From: Phytophthora quininea
Taxonomy: Eukaryota; Oomycota; Peronosporomycetes; Peronosporales; Peronosporaceae
Direction of reading: 5' to 3'
Assembly: GCA_011947345.1 (NCBI GenBank)
Contig: JAAVTG010000123.1
Span: 1 to 27,262 of the forward strand
DNA: 27,262 bases
How positions within the stretch are numbered: position 1 is the first letter of the stretch; the number at the start of each line of letters is the position of its first letter. Under the pieces are notes generated by a model. It was not told where the DNA came from and searched no databases. It saw only the letters and a program-made list of their open reading frames with translations. The position numbers were made by a program, and so were the translations under genes. Below, in pieces: positions 1 through 9,008 of this stretch.

Positions 1-2450
1 CCAATTCCGTTTCCTCTTCTTGCTTCTGCTCCAGCGGTTCATCGTCGTCATCTTTCGACTCTGCTGCCACACCTTCCGCCTCTTCTTGCTCGAAATCCGC
101 GTCTATCGCGTACTCATCGCTTTGATCAATTTCTTCGTCAGCAGCTTTTGCTTCGAGCTCAGCAGTGACATCAGCAGTCTTTCCTTCACTTGATGGTTGA
201 ATTTCGACCTCTTTGCTGTCCGCTGCCGAGAGCTCCAAGTGCAATTTCAACTGCTCAATTTCCTGTTCGAGTTTTGCCTTCTCAGTCCGGCGCTCGTCAA
301 TTTCACGAGACAACGAGCTGATCGCTTCTTGAAGAACTTGGCGTTGCTGTTGGACTTGTTGATTGTATTCATCCTCACGAGCTTTTGCTTCGGCTTCTTC
401 CTGTCGTTTCTGACGAGCTGCCACTTCATATTCTTCTTGGACTTTTAGTGTTTCAATTGTAGGCTGATCTTCAGCCGTCGACGAAATACCGGAAGCCTCG
501 TTAGGGAGAGTAAATCTGGTGTTGAAGCCAATTGTTTTGAGTCTTCCATCGTCTTGTCTTCTTTCTCCGCTGATTTTGAGAGCTCTGCTTCCAGCACACT
601 GGCCAGTTGAGCACGTAGTTCGTATAGCTCCCTTTCCAATACAGCAACCGCTTCGTCGTGGAAGTCGATGGCAGCAGAGTCCGTGCCAGTGTCTTTGGTC
701 ACGACCGAAGGAAGTTGCGCAGGTGGGCCACCTCTCATCAAAACAGGAGAAGATTGGGGTCGAGACCCTGGCCGTGAGCTGTTGGCGCTAGAGCTCCGAC
801 TACTTGCGTATTGATGAGCACAGTCGACTGTGCTGCGTTCATCAGACTTTATGGCAGACCCCAACGCTGACCAACGGCTCGAAGCATCGATTTGAAGGGC
901 CAACTCGCGGTGCTGCTGCTTGAGAGCTGCGACGTGAGCTTTCTGCGTAGTGTAGGCAACTTCTGCCTCCTTGAAGGCCAAATAGCGGTCCTTCACTTGC
1001 GCTTTCTCTTCGATTGTGGGCTCTCGACCGAACTGCTCTTGGAACCCTGTAAGCCACATCTTGACGCCGTTTTTCGCTGCCTTCTTGTTCTTGGCGAACA
1101 CTTCGAGTTTGTCTTTCGCTTCTTGCAATTCAGTTTTCGATCGGACGAGCGCAACGTTCCGCTGGCGAGCGACTTCAACTTCACTTTCGTACTTCGTTTT
1201 GTCCAAAGGGAGTTCGGGCACTTCCTGCTTGATCACTGTTTTCTCCTCGTCAGTTTTCAGATCGACCGTGACTTTGGTCTCGGCTTGTACTTCTTGTGTT
1301 TGGGTTGGAGCATCCGAAGTTGATGGAGGAGAGATAGAAAATTTCTCGTAAGTGATGGCGACTGCCTGGACTAGCAGTCTCACGGTCTCACCAACGGCTT
1401 GAGCTTCGATCCACTCGAACTTTTCTCTTGCTGCTTCCAACTTGCGTTCAAGAGCCTCTTTTCGCTTGTCTACGTCTTTTGCGTTTTCCTCTAAAACTCG
1501 TAGCTCAGCCTGCAGTTGTTGCGCACGATCTTCTTCTGCAAGATGCTGCTTGCTATTGACCACACTGCTGATTAGACTATTGATGAATCGATCGACTTCC
1601 TGGCTAGCTTCAAACGTGAGTCGGAGCTTGGTTTCTCGATCTAGGAACTTTTGGTGCTGGGTCTGCAAATCGACTCGAGCCTTGTGAAGTTCCTCCTCAA
1701 CGCGAACTGCTTGCCCTCGCGCGTCTTCAGTGCACATTTCCATCTCATCAACAAGATGCAGTTGCGAACGCCTACTGGTTATAGCTGCCATCTGCGAGAC
1801 TCTAGCGATTTCGTTTAGTGCTTGCAGTTGAGTTCTTGCGAATTCGTCTTCGTGTGCCTGTAGAGCGCACTCAAACTCCTGCCGCCAAAGTTCGTGATCC
1901 TCAAGATGCTTCCGTCGCTGCTGGTACTGCTCGTCCAGTAGAGTCTGCTTTTCCTTTGCATACATTTCATCACGCATTACGCCAGCCTTTTCGAGCTCCA
2001 CATACTTCTCCCTTGACTCCTTCAGTTTGCTTTCAGCTCGGTCTTTCAGCGCTCGAACGTGCGCTTCATGTCGTGCTCGAGTGTCTTTTTCAATATTGCG
2101 GTAATGGTCAAGAATTTCCCCAAGTTTCTGCACTTGTTCGGCCTTCATGACATGCATGTCTGCCACGACTTTGGCCAGTTGAGACCTCGCGAGAGCCACC
2201 GGTATGTACGCTTCTTCACTCTGCTGCAGTGCTGGCGGTGGTGCACCAAACTCCAACACTTTGCCGGCATGGAAATCCGCTGTAAGTGGAAGCGGTGCTA
2301 CCTGCACGAGGTTCGTCGGCGACAGCAAACTTACACGAGGCAGCTGAGGATTGAATGTCGTTGTCGCTTCCAACTCGTGGGGAGGTCGATTGAATCTGTC
2401 TGTGAAGGACGTTTGGCCACAACAGTTCCAGCGCCGTCCGCTGAAGACAT
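1..2450 (-). CDS. Long coiled-coil protein, 5' part (gene continues past left edge)
   Basis: At least 815 residues are visible and the 3' end lies outside the window. After a Pro/Thr-rich N-terminal ~90 residues, most of the protein is Glu/Lys/Gln/Arg-rich heptad-like helix, as in cytoskeletal or ciliary scaffolds. A short globular-looking helix pair around 995-1090 contains FGREPTIEEK followed by an RYLAF helix, reminiscent of the FAM13-type helix motif. A Ser/Arg/Pro-rich low-complexity linker lies near 720-820, and an acidic Glu-rich tail runs into the left edge. I chose the ATG at 2450 because an initiator-like motif lies about 40 bp upstream and the reading MSSADGAG flows into the main frame after one base shift. 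Two frame breaks are seen, at the four-G run 2379-2382 and the three-G run 504-506; each is explained by one missing base. An in-frame GTAAGT at 2334-2329 is probably coding, not a donor. Function unknown. Confidence 0.72.
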
Positions 2451-2481
2451 GGTCGCTCAGAACCAAAGCAAAAGTGATGCA

Positions 2482-2493
2482 GTGCAAAAATGA
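2482..2493 (-). promoter_or_regulatory. Oomycete initiator-like core promoter of the 1-2450 gene
   Basis: On the minus strand TCATTTTTGCAC resembles the oomycete initiator plus flanking element (TCAYTYYNCAWTTT), with one extra base of spacing. It sits about 32 bp before the ATG at 2450 and downstream of the earlier possible start codons, so it favours the ATG at 2450. The nitrate transporter stop lies only about 120 bp further upstream, so the intergenic space is short. Confidence 0.4.
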
Positions 2494-2614
2494 CAACATC
2501 GTTGAAACGGATCCTCTATAAGTATTCGGGAAGTTTTCTACTACCAGCACGTGCGCTTCGGGGACCGGTAATACTGCGTCTCGGTTGCTTCGGTGTAGTT
2601 GACAGGTTCGTGAT

Positions 2615-2676
2615 CTAGGAACTGGTTCTTGGAAGCTGTGGCCCCACTCCGCCCACCTCGCTGATGGTTGCTGCGT
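2615..2676 (-). pseudogene. NRT2: Separated C-terminal tail of the NRT2 nitrate transporter
   Basis: Removing the 2677-7099 element and one copy of the TGCGT target duplication joins this stretch in frame to 7105-8637. It supplies the last 18 codons (starting ATISEVGG, ending RTSS) and a TAG at 2615-2617. The tail is hydrophilic and lies beyond the final membrane helix. It is now about 4.4 kb from its gene body and downstream of the element's LTR. Confidence 0.85.
2672..2676. repeat. Target-site duplication of gypsy-1, left copy
   Basis: TGCGT immediately precedes the 5' LTR and recurs at 7100-7104 immediately after the 3' LTR. Five bases is usual for Ty3/gypsy integrases. Confidence 0.95.
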
Positions 2677-2862
2677 TGTCGTATCCCGCCGTCGGCAACT
2701 CAGAACCCAGAAGCCATGCAGAACCCAGAATCAGCGCCAAAGCAGAACCCAGAGCAGCTTCGGGATCACACGCATTCGTAAGTAGCTTCAGGCGTCTCCG
2801 ACGCACTTCGTAAATCAAACAGTTCTCAATTTGCTTTGTACAACTCAGTCGAGCATACGGCA
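2677..2862 (+). repeat. 5' LTR of gypsy-1
   Basis: Begins TGTCGTATCCC and ends CATACGGCA. I read all 186 bp as identical to 6914-7099. It contains three copies of the 11-mer CAGAACCCAGA. It must hold the promoter of the element. Confidence 0.96.
2701..2753 (+). repeat. Three direct copies of CAGAACCCAGA in the gypsy-1 LTR
   Basis: Copies start at 2701, 2719 and 2743 (spacings 18 and 24 bp). The same three recur in the 3' LTR at 6938, 6956 and 6980. Short direct repeats like this in an LTR are candidates for promoter-factor binding sites; that role is inference. Confidence 0.6.
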
Positions 2863-2876
2863 TTTGAATATTCAAA
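2863..2876. other. 14-bp perfect palindrome at the expected primer-binding site of gypsy-1
   Basis: TTTGAATATTCAAA begins at the base directly after the 5' LTR, where a tRNA-complementary site starting TGG would be expected. No TGG-type site is visible in the 38 bp before the Gag ATG at 2901. Confidence 0.5.
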
Positions 2877-2900
2877 CCAACCAAGGCATTGGCTCGCGGC

Positions 2901-5900
2901 ATGGCGACGGCTTCTCAGCACGCGACGCGCACGCAGCCAGAGCAACTCACCTACTACGTGGCTTACGGTCAAGAAGGACACGAAGATCGCGTCAAGGTTC
3001 TTATCGAAACCTTTAGCGCAGGCAACACGATCCAGTGGTTGACCTGGTTGAAGTCCTTTGAGAAGCTTATCAACCTCAAGGGATGGGCTAAACGCAAGGA
3101 AGGTGACATCCTTTTCCAGAATGCCCGCATTCTCTTGCGTGACGAAGCACTGGATGCCTTCAACGCTGCAGCACCCAAAGAAGAGACAGTCGACACGTTC
3201 AAAGAAGTCATGCGTGAAGCGGCTATGGAGTTTCTTGTTCGTGACCCTCGTGAATATCTTCTCGACAAGCTCAAGAACAGTCGAAAGGCTCGCACCGTGT
3301 CCGTGCACCAACATCTCGCCGAGATGCGAAATATCGCTTCATTGGTGGGCGTCCTACCCGTGGACGATGAGCCTGTTCCTGAGAAAACGCTTCGCTACTA
3401 CTTCCGCAAGAGTATGCCAATGGAGTGGCAAGACAAGTACGACGATAGCGGCAAGGAGCTGACGACACTGTCCGAGCTCGCACGCTACTTCACACGCCTA
3501 GAACGAAATCAAGAACGTCGCGAGAAAAGCAGTTACGAGCGCCGACAAGGTCAGCAGCCAGACCGCTCGAACAAGGACAAGGGCAAGAATAAGTCGGGCC
3601 CAGCCTCGACGAAGCCAAAACCCAGCGGTGGCAGTGGCAGCGGCAAGTGGTGTGATCACCACCATACGAGCTCGCACTCCAACGAGGAATGCCATTTTCA
3701 GCAGAAAAAGAAGGCCCAGGAGGAGCTTAACTACTGCGACCTGCCTGATGGACCGTCCGATGAGCTGCACGCCATCACCGATGTCGATGAACACGTTGAC
3801 GTCAAATGCGAGACGATTGTTCGTCTCAAAGGTACCGGATACAGCAGGTTCTTCACTGCGCTGGTCGATTCAGGCGCCAGCAGAACATTGGTGATCGATT
3901 CGTTGCTGGACAAGACGCTATTAGCCAAGATGACACCAGTGACAAAGTCTTTCGACTTACCTAAGGGTACACTTGCAGCAAAAGGTCAACTGGAGCTGGA
4001 ATTGCAGCTTACGGAGTTCGGAGAACAGCGCACCGTGCACTGGACTTGCTTCGTTGTGGACCAACTACCGTACGGTATCATCTTTGGACGAGATGCCCTC
4101 ACTCACCTCGGCATGGTGCTCGATTTCGCAGCCAAGACGATCACGTGGGACGGCTCAACAATTCCCATGCGCATAAACAACAGCACCATGACTAAGAAGC
4201 AGCTACAAGAAGCAGTAGCCGCACTTGCTGACGACGTCGTGAATCAGCACACAGAAGAAGTCGCGAGTGCCATTGACGCAGCTGAAACTCGCCAGCTTGA
4301 CATTCTCGATGCGGACTACAAACCCGAGCCACTGGAGCAGCACCTCCCTGATCACCTCAGCTCGGACGAGAAGAACGAGCTTTTGACCTTCCTCAAAGGC
4401 TACGAGACGACGCTATTCAGTGGAAAGCTAGGAACGTGGCGCGGTGAGCCCTACGAAATACCTACGAAGCCTTCGCTAAAGCCGTGTCACTCTCGGCCGT
4501 ACCCAATCCCCCAAAGCCAGCTAGCTGCTGTACGCAAGGAGATCGCACGCCTCGAGGAGCTCGGAGTGATATGCAGAGACACGGAAAGTCCTTGGGGTAG
4601 CCCAACGTTTGTGATTCCCAAGAAGGACAAGACCATCCGCGTGCTTAACGATCTCCGCCGCCTCAATGAGCAACTGGAGCGCCAACCGTGGCCGCTGCCC
4701 AAAATCAACGACTTGCTACGCAGTGTGCCTCGTTATGTATACGTGACGATCATTGATCTCAATATGGGGTACTATGCTATTCTACTGACTCACAAGTCGT
4801 CGCTGCTCACGGCTTTCATCCTACCATTCGGGAAATATCGCTACCTGCGACTACCCATGGGTGTATCAACCGCACCGGATCATTTTCAAGCTCGCATTGC
4901 ACTGCTACTTGGGGATTTGGAGTTTGTTCGCTGTTACCTGGACGATGTGATGATTGTGACGACAACCAACTTCTTGGATCACCTGGACCATGTACGAGTT
5001 GTATTTGACCGCTTGCGCGACGCCGGACTGACTGTCAATGTGAAGAAGTGTCGCTTCGCCGCGAAAGAAGCTGAGTTTCTGGGGTACAAGCTCACTCCAG
5101 AAGGTCTCATGCCTCAACCTGCTAAGATAGCAGCCATCCAGCGGATTGCCACGCCTCGCAACCGCAAGGAGCTACGCCATTTCCTCGGGATGGTAAACTA
5201 CTACCGAGATGTGTGGCCTCGACGGGCCCACTTAGTGGCACCATTATCTGCACTAACCTCCAACAAAACATCGTGGAGTTGGCAGAGTTTTCACCAAGAT
5301 GCTTTCGACAAGATCAAGCTTCTCATGCAGCGAGAAACGTTGCTACATTACCCAGACTACAGCAAAACCTTTGACGTTCACACTGACGCATCAGGCGTAC
5401 AGTTGGGTGGCGTCATCTCGCAAGAAGGTAAACCGCTGGCATTTTACAGTCGCAAACTCACTGGAGCCCAGCAGCACTACACAGTGATGGAGCAGGAGCT
5501 GCTATCAATTGTGGAAACCCTCAAGGAATTTCGGAGCATGCTGTTTGGACAGCGTTTGACGGTGCACACAGACCACAAGAACCTTTCCTGTGCGAATTTC
5601 ACCTCAAGTCGCGTCATGCGCTGGCGTCTACTGCTCGAAGAATTTGGCCCTGTTATCCAATACATCGAAGGACAAGACAACATCGTTGCAGACGCCTTAT
5701 CTCGACTGCCGGCCACAGAAGACAACGACGAACGGCTCGTCATGACCTTAGAGGAATATTATCCACTCAACTACGAACGCCTCGCCGAGGCTCAGCGTGC
5801 AGATGAAGAGCTCAAGGCAGCAGCAGAAAAATATCCACGCAAGTTCACGATCAAGACGATCTCAGGTATTGACATGCTCGCGACGCAGAAACAGCAATTC

Positions 5901-6581
5901 GTGATCCCCTCTGATCTTCGGGAGCAAGTCTTACACTTCTACCATCACGTTCTCCTGCATCCTGGAATGACGAGAATGTACCTCACGATGTCTGCTGCAG
6001 TCTACTGGCCTGGCATGAAACGAGCTGTGGAACAGCTAGTCAAGCACTGCAACACGTGCCAGTTCTGGAAACGGCCCCAAAAGCGCTACGGACGACTACC
6101 AGCGAAGAAGCACGAAAAGCAGCCGTGGGCCGAGATCGCCGTCGATCAAATTGGCCCTTACTCGTATTCGACAGAGCCCGGCGCACAGAAGTTTTACGCG
6201 CTCACCATGATGGACATGGCGACGCACTGGGTGGAGATTGCCCCACTCGAGGACAAAACTTCGGTTTTAACCGCCAAACAACTCGATGAGTACTGGTTGT
6301 GCAGATACCCTCGACCGTTGCGCTGCATTCACGATGAAGGCACGGAATTCACAGGACGAGAATTTCAAGAACTACTGCAGTCTTACGGGATCCAGTCTCG
6401 GCCTACGACGGTCGAGAATCCTCAAGCAAACGGCGTACTCGAGCGCGTGCATCAAGTAGTGGGCAATCTGATACGAACGACTCGTCTCGATCAACAAGCC
6501 TGGATTGAACTTCTTCCAGCAGTCGCCTTTGCTATCCGAGCCACGCACCACACGACGTTGGATGCTTCACCGCTCAACTAG
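2901..6581 (+). CDS. Gag-Pol polyprotein of gypsy-1
   Basis: 1226 residues in one frame from the ATG at 2901. Gag fills about 1-290 and ends with a basic Lys/Gly/Ser-rich stretch and a zinc-knuckle variant at ~251-264 (Cys-x2-His-x4-His-x4-Cys instead of CCHC). An aspartic protease follows with VDSGAS (catalytic Asp ~323). Reverse transcriptase carries YLDD at ~679-682. RNase H has HTDAS (Asp ~829) and the TDHKNL and ADALSRL blocks. Integrase shows an N-terminal HHCC finger (~1010-1055) and the catalytic triad Asp ~1082, Asp ~1145, Glu ~1181 (D-D-35-E spacing). The frame stops at 6579-6581 right after DASPLN, because one base is missing near 6572; the integrase C-terminal domain continues in another frame to 6898. 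Start choice: the ATG at 2901 follows the LTR by 38 bp. Confidence 0.93.
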   Translation: MATASQHATRTQPEQLTYYVAYGQEGHEDRVKVLIETFSAGNTIQWLTWLKSFEKLINLKGWAKRKEGDILFQNARILLRDEALDAFNAAAPKEETVDTFKEVMREAAMEFLVRDPREYLLDKLKNSRKARTVSVHQHLAEMRNIASLVGVLPVDDEPVPEKTLRYYFRKSMPMEWQDKYDDSGKELTTLSELARYFTRLERNQERREKSSYERRQGQQPDRSNKDKGKNKSGPASTKPKPSGGSGSGKWCDHHHTSSHSNEECHFQQKKKAQEELNYCDLPDGPSDELHAITDVDEHVDVKCETIVRLKGTGYSRFFTALVDSGASRTLVIDSLLDKTLLAKMTPVTKSFDLPKGTLAAKGQLELELQLTEFGEQRTVHWTCFVVDQLPYGIIFGRDALTHLGMVLDFAAKTITWDGSTIPMRINNSTMTKKQLQEAVAALADDVVNQHTEEVASAIDAAETRQLDILDADYKPEPLEQHLPDHLSSDEKNELLTFLKGYETTLFSGKLGTWRGEPYEIPTKPSLKPCHSRPYPIPQSQLAAVRKEIARLEELGVICRDTESPWGSPTFVIPKKDKTIRVLNDLRRLNEQLERQPWPLPKINDLLRSVPRYVYVTIIDLNMGYYAILLTHKSSLLTAFILPFGKYRYLRLPMGVSTAPDHFQARIALLLGDLEFVRCYLDDVMIVTTTNFLDHLDHVRVVFDRLRDAGLTVNVKKCRFAAKEAEFLGYKLTPEGLMPQPAKIAAIQRIATPRNRKELRHFLGMVNYYRDVWPRRAHLVAPLSALTSNKTSWSWQSFHQDAFDKIKLLMQRETLLHYPDYSKTFDVHTDASGVQLGGVISQEGKPLAFYSRKLTGAQQHYTVMEQELLSIVETLKEFRSMLFGQRLTVHTDHKNLSCANFTSSRVMRWRLLLEEFGPVIQYIEGQDNIVADALSRLPATEDNDERLVMTLEEYYPLNYERLAEAQRADEELKAAAEKYPRKFTIKTISGIDMLATQKQQFVIPSDLREQVLHFYHHVLLHPGMTRMYLTMSAAVYWPGMKRAVEQLVKHCNTCQFWKRPQKRYGRLPAKKHEKQPWAEIAVDQIGPYSYSTEPGAQKFYALTMMDMATHWVEIAPLEDKTSVLTAKQLDEYWLCRYPRPLRCIHDEGTEFTGREFQELLQSYGIQSRPTTVENPQANGVLERVHQVVGNLIRTTRLDQQAWIELLPAVAFAIRATHHTTLDASPLN

Positions 6582-6898
6582 TGTTCGGCAGGGACATGAT
6601 GTCTGCAGTCAATTTCACCGCCAATTGGGCACGAACCTACACCCGCCGCGAACGCCAAACGCGCCGCGAAAATATCCGAGAGAATGAAGGACGCATTGAC
6701 CACACGTACAAGATCGGCGACCAAGTTCTCATCATACGCAAGACCCGCAACCTCGCAAAGCTTGCACAGTCTACCGACGGTCCTTTTCCAGTCACCGACG
6801 TCGGAACTAACGGGACGGTCACCATCGACCGTGGCCACTACACCGAGACCATCAACATACGACGAGTCAAGCCCTACTTCGCCGCCACGACCGACTAA
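6573..6898 (+). CDS. Integrase C-terminal domain of gypsy-1 (after frame break)
   Basis: Continues Gag-Pol in the -1 frame after a missing base near 6572. VFGRDMMSAV matches the usual block following the integrase core, then an Arg-rich helix, then a GPY/F-like module (KIGDQVLI, DGPFPVTDV, INIRRVKPYF), ending in TAA at 6896-6898. No chromodomain follows; the stop is 15 bp before the 3' LTR. Confidence 0.85.
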
Positions 6899-6904
6899 TG
6901 ACCT

Positions 6905-6913
6905 GGGGGCGAA
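6905..6913 (+). other. Polypurine tract of gypsy-1
   Basis: GGGGGCGAA abuts the 3' LTR at 6914. It is nearly all purine and in the position where plus-strand DNA synthesis is primed in LTR elements. Confidence 0.65.
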
Positions 6914-7099
6914 TGTCGTATCCCGCCGTCGGCAACTCAGAACCCAGAAGCCATGCAGAACCCAGAATCAGCGCCAAAGCAGAACCCAGAGCAGCTTCGG
7001 GATCACACGCATTCGTAAGTAGCTTCAGGCGTCTCCGACGCACTTCGTAAATCAAACAGTTCTCAATTTGCTTTGTACAACTCAGTCGAGCATACGGCA
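6914..7099 (+). repeat. 3' LTR of gypsy-1
   Basis: 186 bp, same sequence as 2677-2862. On its minus strand the first codons after the junction with the nitrate transporter encode CRMLD followed by TGA, so it supplies a new stop codon to the interrupted gene. Confidence 0.96.
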
Positions 7100-7104
7100 T
7101 GCGT
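7100..7104. repeat. Target-site duplication of gypsy-1, right copy
   Basis: TGCGT directly after the 3' LTR, matching 2672-2676. It lies within the nitrate transporter codons for the Asn-Ala pair near the C-terminus. Confidence 0.95.
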
Positions 7105-8637
7105 TGCCGTGATGGTGCAGATGCGATAAGCTCAAAAGCGGAGTGAGCAAAGCGCACCCGAAGATGAAGATGGCCATGTAGAACAGTCCGTTGTTGTACG
7201 ATCCGGTGACGCGGAAAATGATGCCGAAGATGGCACCGCCGAGGTTGCCGCCAGCCCCGACCAGTCCGTTCACCGTCCCAATGTTCTGCTCGTTCAGATA
7301 CGGCACGATGCCGAAGGTGGAGCCGCCCGAAGCTTGCGCAGCGATTGCGACGGAAACGTACAGAGCGATACACGCTCCGAGAGAGTGCGTGTCGCTCAGC
7401 ACCGTGACCAACGCTCCGAGGACGCAGAGCAGCAGGAATTGTGTGTATTGGCGACCACGCAGGCCCAATCGGCGGTTCACTCCGTCCGAAGCCAAGCCAC
7501 CTAAAGCGCGGGCGTAGATGTTCATGAGACCGAAGGAGGACGCCACGGTCGCAGCACTCGTCGTTGACAGAAGGAGCCGTCGGCGCAGTCTTCTTTGGTG
7601 AAGTGCTTGTAGAAGTAGAGAGCCCCCATGTTGTTGAGCTGCAACTCGGTGCCGAAGCACGCTGCGTAGTGGAGGATCATGATCAGCACATTTCTGTCGG
7701 ATAGCGTGGTCTTGAACGACTGCAGCAAACTCGGGTGCTTGGGTGGCTCGGCAGACGCTGGCGTGTTGCTAACAGCAGCTACTTCTCGTTCGTGTTTCGC
7801 CTTCCGAAGCTTCTGAAAGTCCCCGTAGGACAGCTATCCACCGCAAAGCGGATGACCACCCCATGGTGATCATCAACAGAGCCGGCAGCGCGATCGTAAG
7901 TCTCCAGCCCAAATCTTCCGATACGCCTCCCGACGTGAACGCTTAATGCACAAAGGGAGTAGCAGGAAGGAGCACCCGATACCCGACAGTCCCAGACCTC
8001 CCGTGATGGCATTCGCTGCGCCGGCAATGTTGTGAGCAAACGTGATGGACGTCCAGTACTGCGAGGTGACAAAAATGCAGCCCACGAGACCGATGAAGAA
8101 GCGGACGACGACCAGACCGACGGCCGAGTTGACGAACGCTGCGCAGATGATGGGGATGGTTCCGAACCACAACACGTTGCTCTGTACAACCTGCGGCCCG
8201 AACCGGTCCAGCAGCGGGCCCGACACGATCCGAGAGAAGATGGTGCTGGCCGTGCTGGCGATGTCTGAGTTGAGCACTTGGCCGTCGGTGAGTCCCAGCT
8301 GCACCTTGATGATCGGCATGAGCGACGGGATGGCGTACCAGCCGAAGAATCCCGTGATGGCCGACAGCCACGACAGGTGAAAGATGCGCATGTGCGGTCG
8401 CTTCATGCTGCACGGACGGGTGGCTGTGGCTCGATCGAACTGCTTGGCATCGACTGACAGCTCGTAGCTCCTGGTGGTGGTGTTGGTGTCGACTGGGACG
8501 AACAGGCAGCGTGGAGACTCACCAGGCGACGGAAGTTGCGTTGACAATTCTCGGACTTGTGGGGTCAATTGCAGCGGACTCAACGACATCTGACCCGCTG
8601 GCGGGACAAGCGGTGGCAAAGGATCGAAAGCTTCCAT
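7105..8637 (-). pseudogene. NRT2: NRT2/NNP-family nitrate transporter, main body, 3' end cut by a retrotransposon
   Basis: This is an MFS high-affinity nitrate/nitrite porter of the plasma membrane. The start ATG at 8637 gives a ~80-residue hydrophilic N-terminus, then twelve hydrophobic segments. Family marks seen: FHLSWLSAITGFFGWYA in TM1, SRIVSGPLLDRFGPQ in the TM2-3 loop, FVTSQYWTSITF in TM5, and the two Gly/Asn-rich NNP signatures (GAANAITGGLG and GLVGAGGNLGGAIFG). Four frame breaks occur near 7943, at 7859-7862, at 7821-7824 and at 7571-7574. All are single missing bases and the protein continues across each, so they may be sequencing errors. The gene is then interrupted at 7104 by the element at 2677-7099; the remaining 3' end is at 2615-2676. 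With the insertion, the protein would end NA-CRMLD using a stop inside the LTR, after the last membrane helix. No nitrate or nitrite reductase gene is in the window. Confidence 0.85.
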
Positions 8638-9008
8638 TGGCCTGCTTGGGGAAGAGGCAAATGCGAAACTGAGGACAAGCCGTGTAGGATGAATTTCGGG
8701 TGACTCAGCATTAAAATAGCCGGAATTGACTGGCGGCACACGATAATGCCTTGTCGGCAGACGATGATGCGAGTGGTGGCAGAAAAGCAACTGCCTGGCG
8801 GGGCAGAGCGCGGAGTTCTTGTTGACCCCACAGGATTAGAACAACGTGCCAAGATCTATCCGCAGGAAAACTCACCGCTCGCGAGCCTTCAGGTAAATAG
8901 CCGCAAGAGGTGCCATCTAGAAGCGAAGGTTTTTGGTGACTCATCTGAGAAGATACGTTTTTGCTGTCCGACGACAATTCTTTGACACAGAGTTGAAGGG
9001 CCCAGACC
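8638..9008. other. Intergenic region upstream of NRT2
   Basis: About 370 bp between the NRT2 start (minus) and the 3' end of the next minus-strand gene. It should hold the NRT2 promoter; a TCAGTTTCG-CATTT-like initiator with one extra spacer base lies near 8660-8674 on the minus strand. I see no convincing coding sequence in it. Confidence 0.4.

Larger units (their letters stand above)
2677..7099 (+). mobile_element. Complete Ty3/gypsy LTR retrotransposon (gypsy-1), no chromodomain
   Basis: A 4423-bp element with TG...CA LTRs at both ends that I read as identical (186 bp), flanked by the 5-bp direct duplication TGCGT. The internal part is one long Gag-Pol frame in the order Gag, variant zinc knuckle, protease, reverse transcriptase, RNase H, integrase, which is the Ty3/gypsy order. 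Matching LTRs indicate a recent insertion. It lies antiparallel to the nitrate transporter it interrupts. There is no obvious tRNA primer-binding site after the 5' LTR. A G-rich polypurine stretch precedes the 3' LTR. One frame break is present in the integrase C-terminal region near 6572. Confidence 0.95.

Noticed and set aside
2329..2334. GTAAGT on the minus strand as an intron donor in the first coiled-coil gene
   Set aside because: No acceptor restores the frame convincingly, and the coding sequence flows through it once a single missing base at 2379-2382 is allowed.
7105..8637. Reading the nitrate transporter as a decayed pseudogene because of four internal frame breaks
   Set aside because: All four are single missing bases with the conserved protein continuing, matching a window-wide pattern; only the element insertion is firm evidence of disruption.
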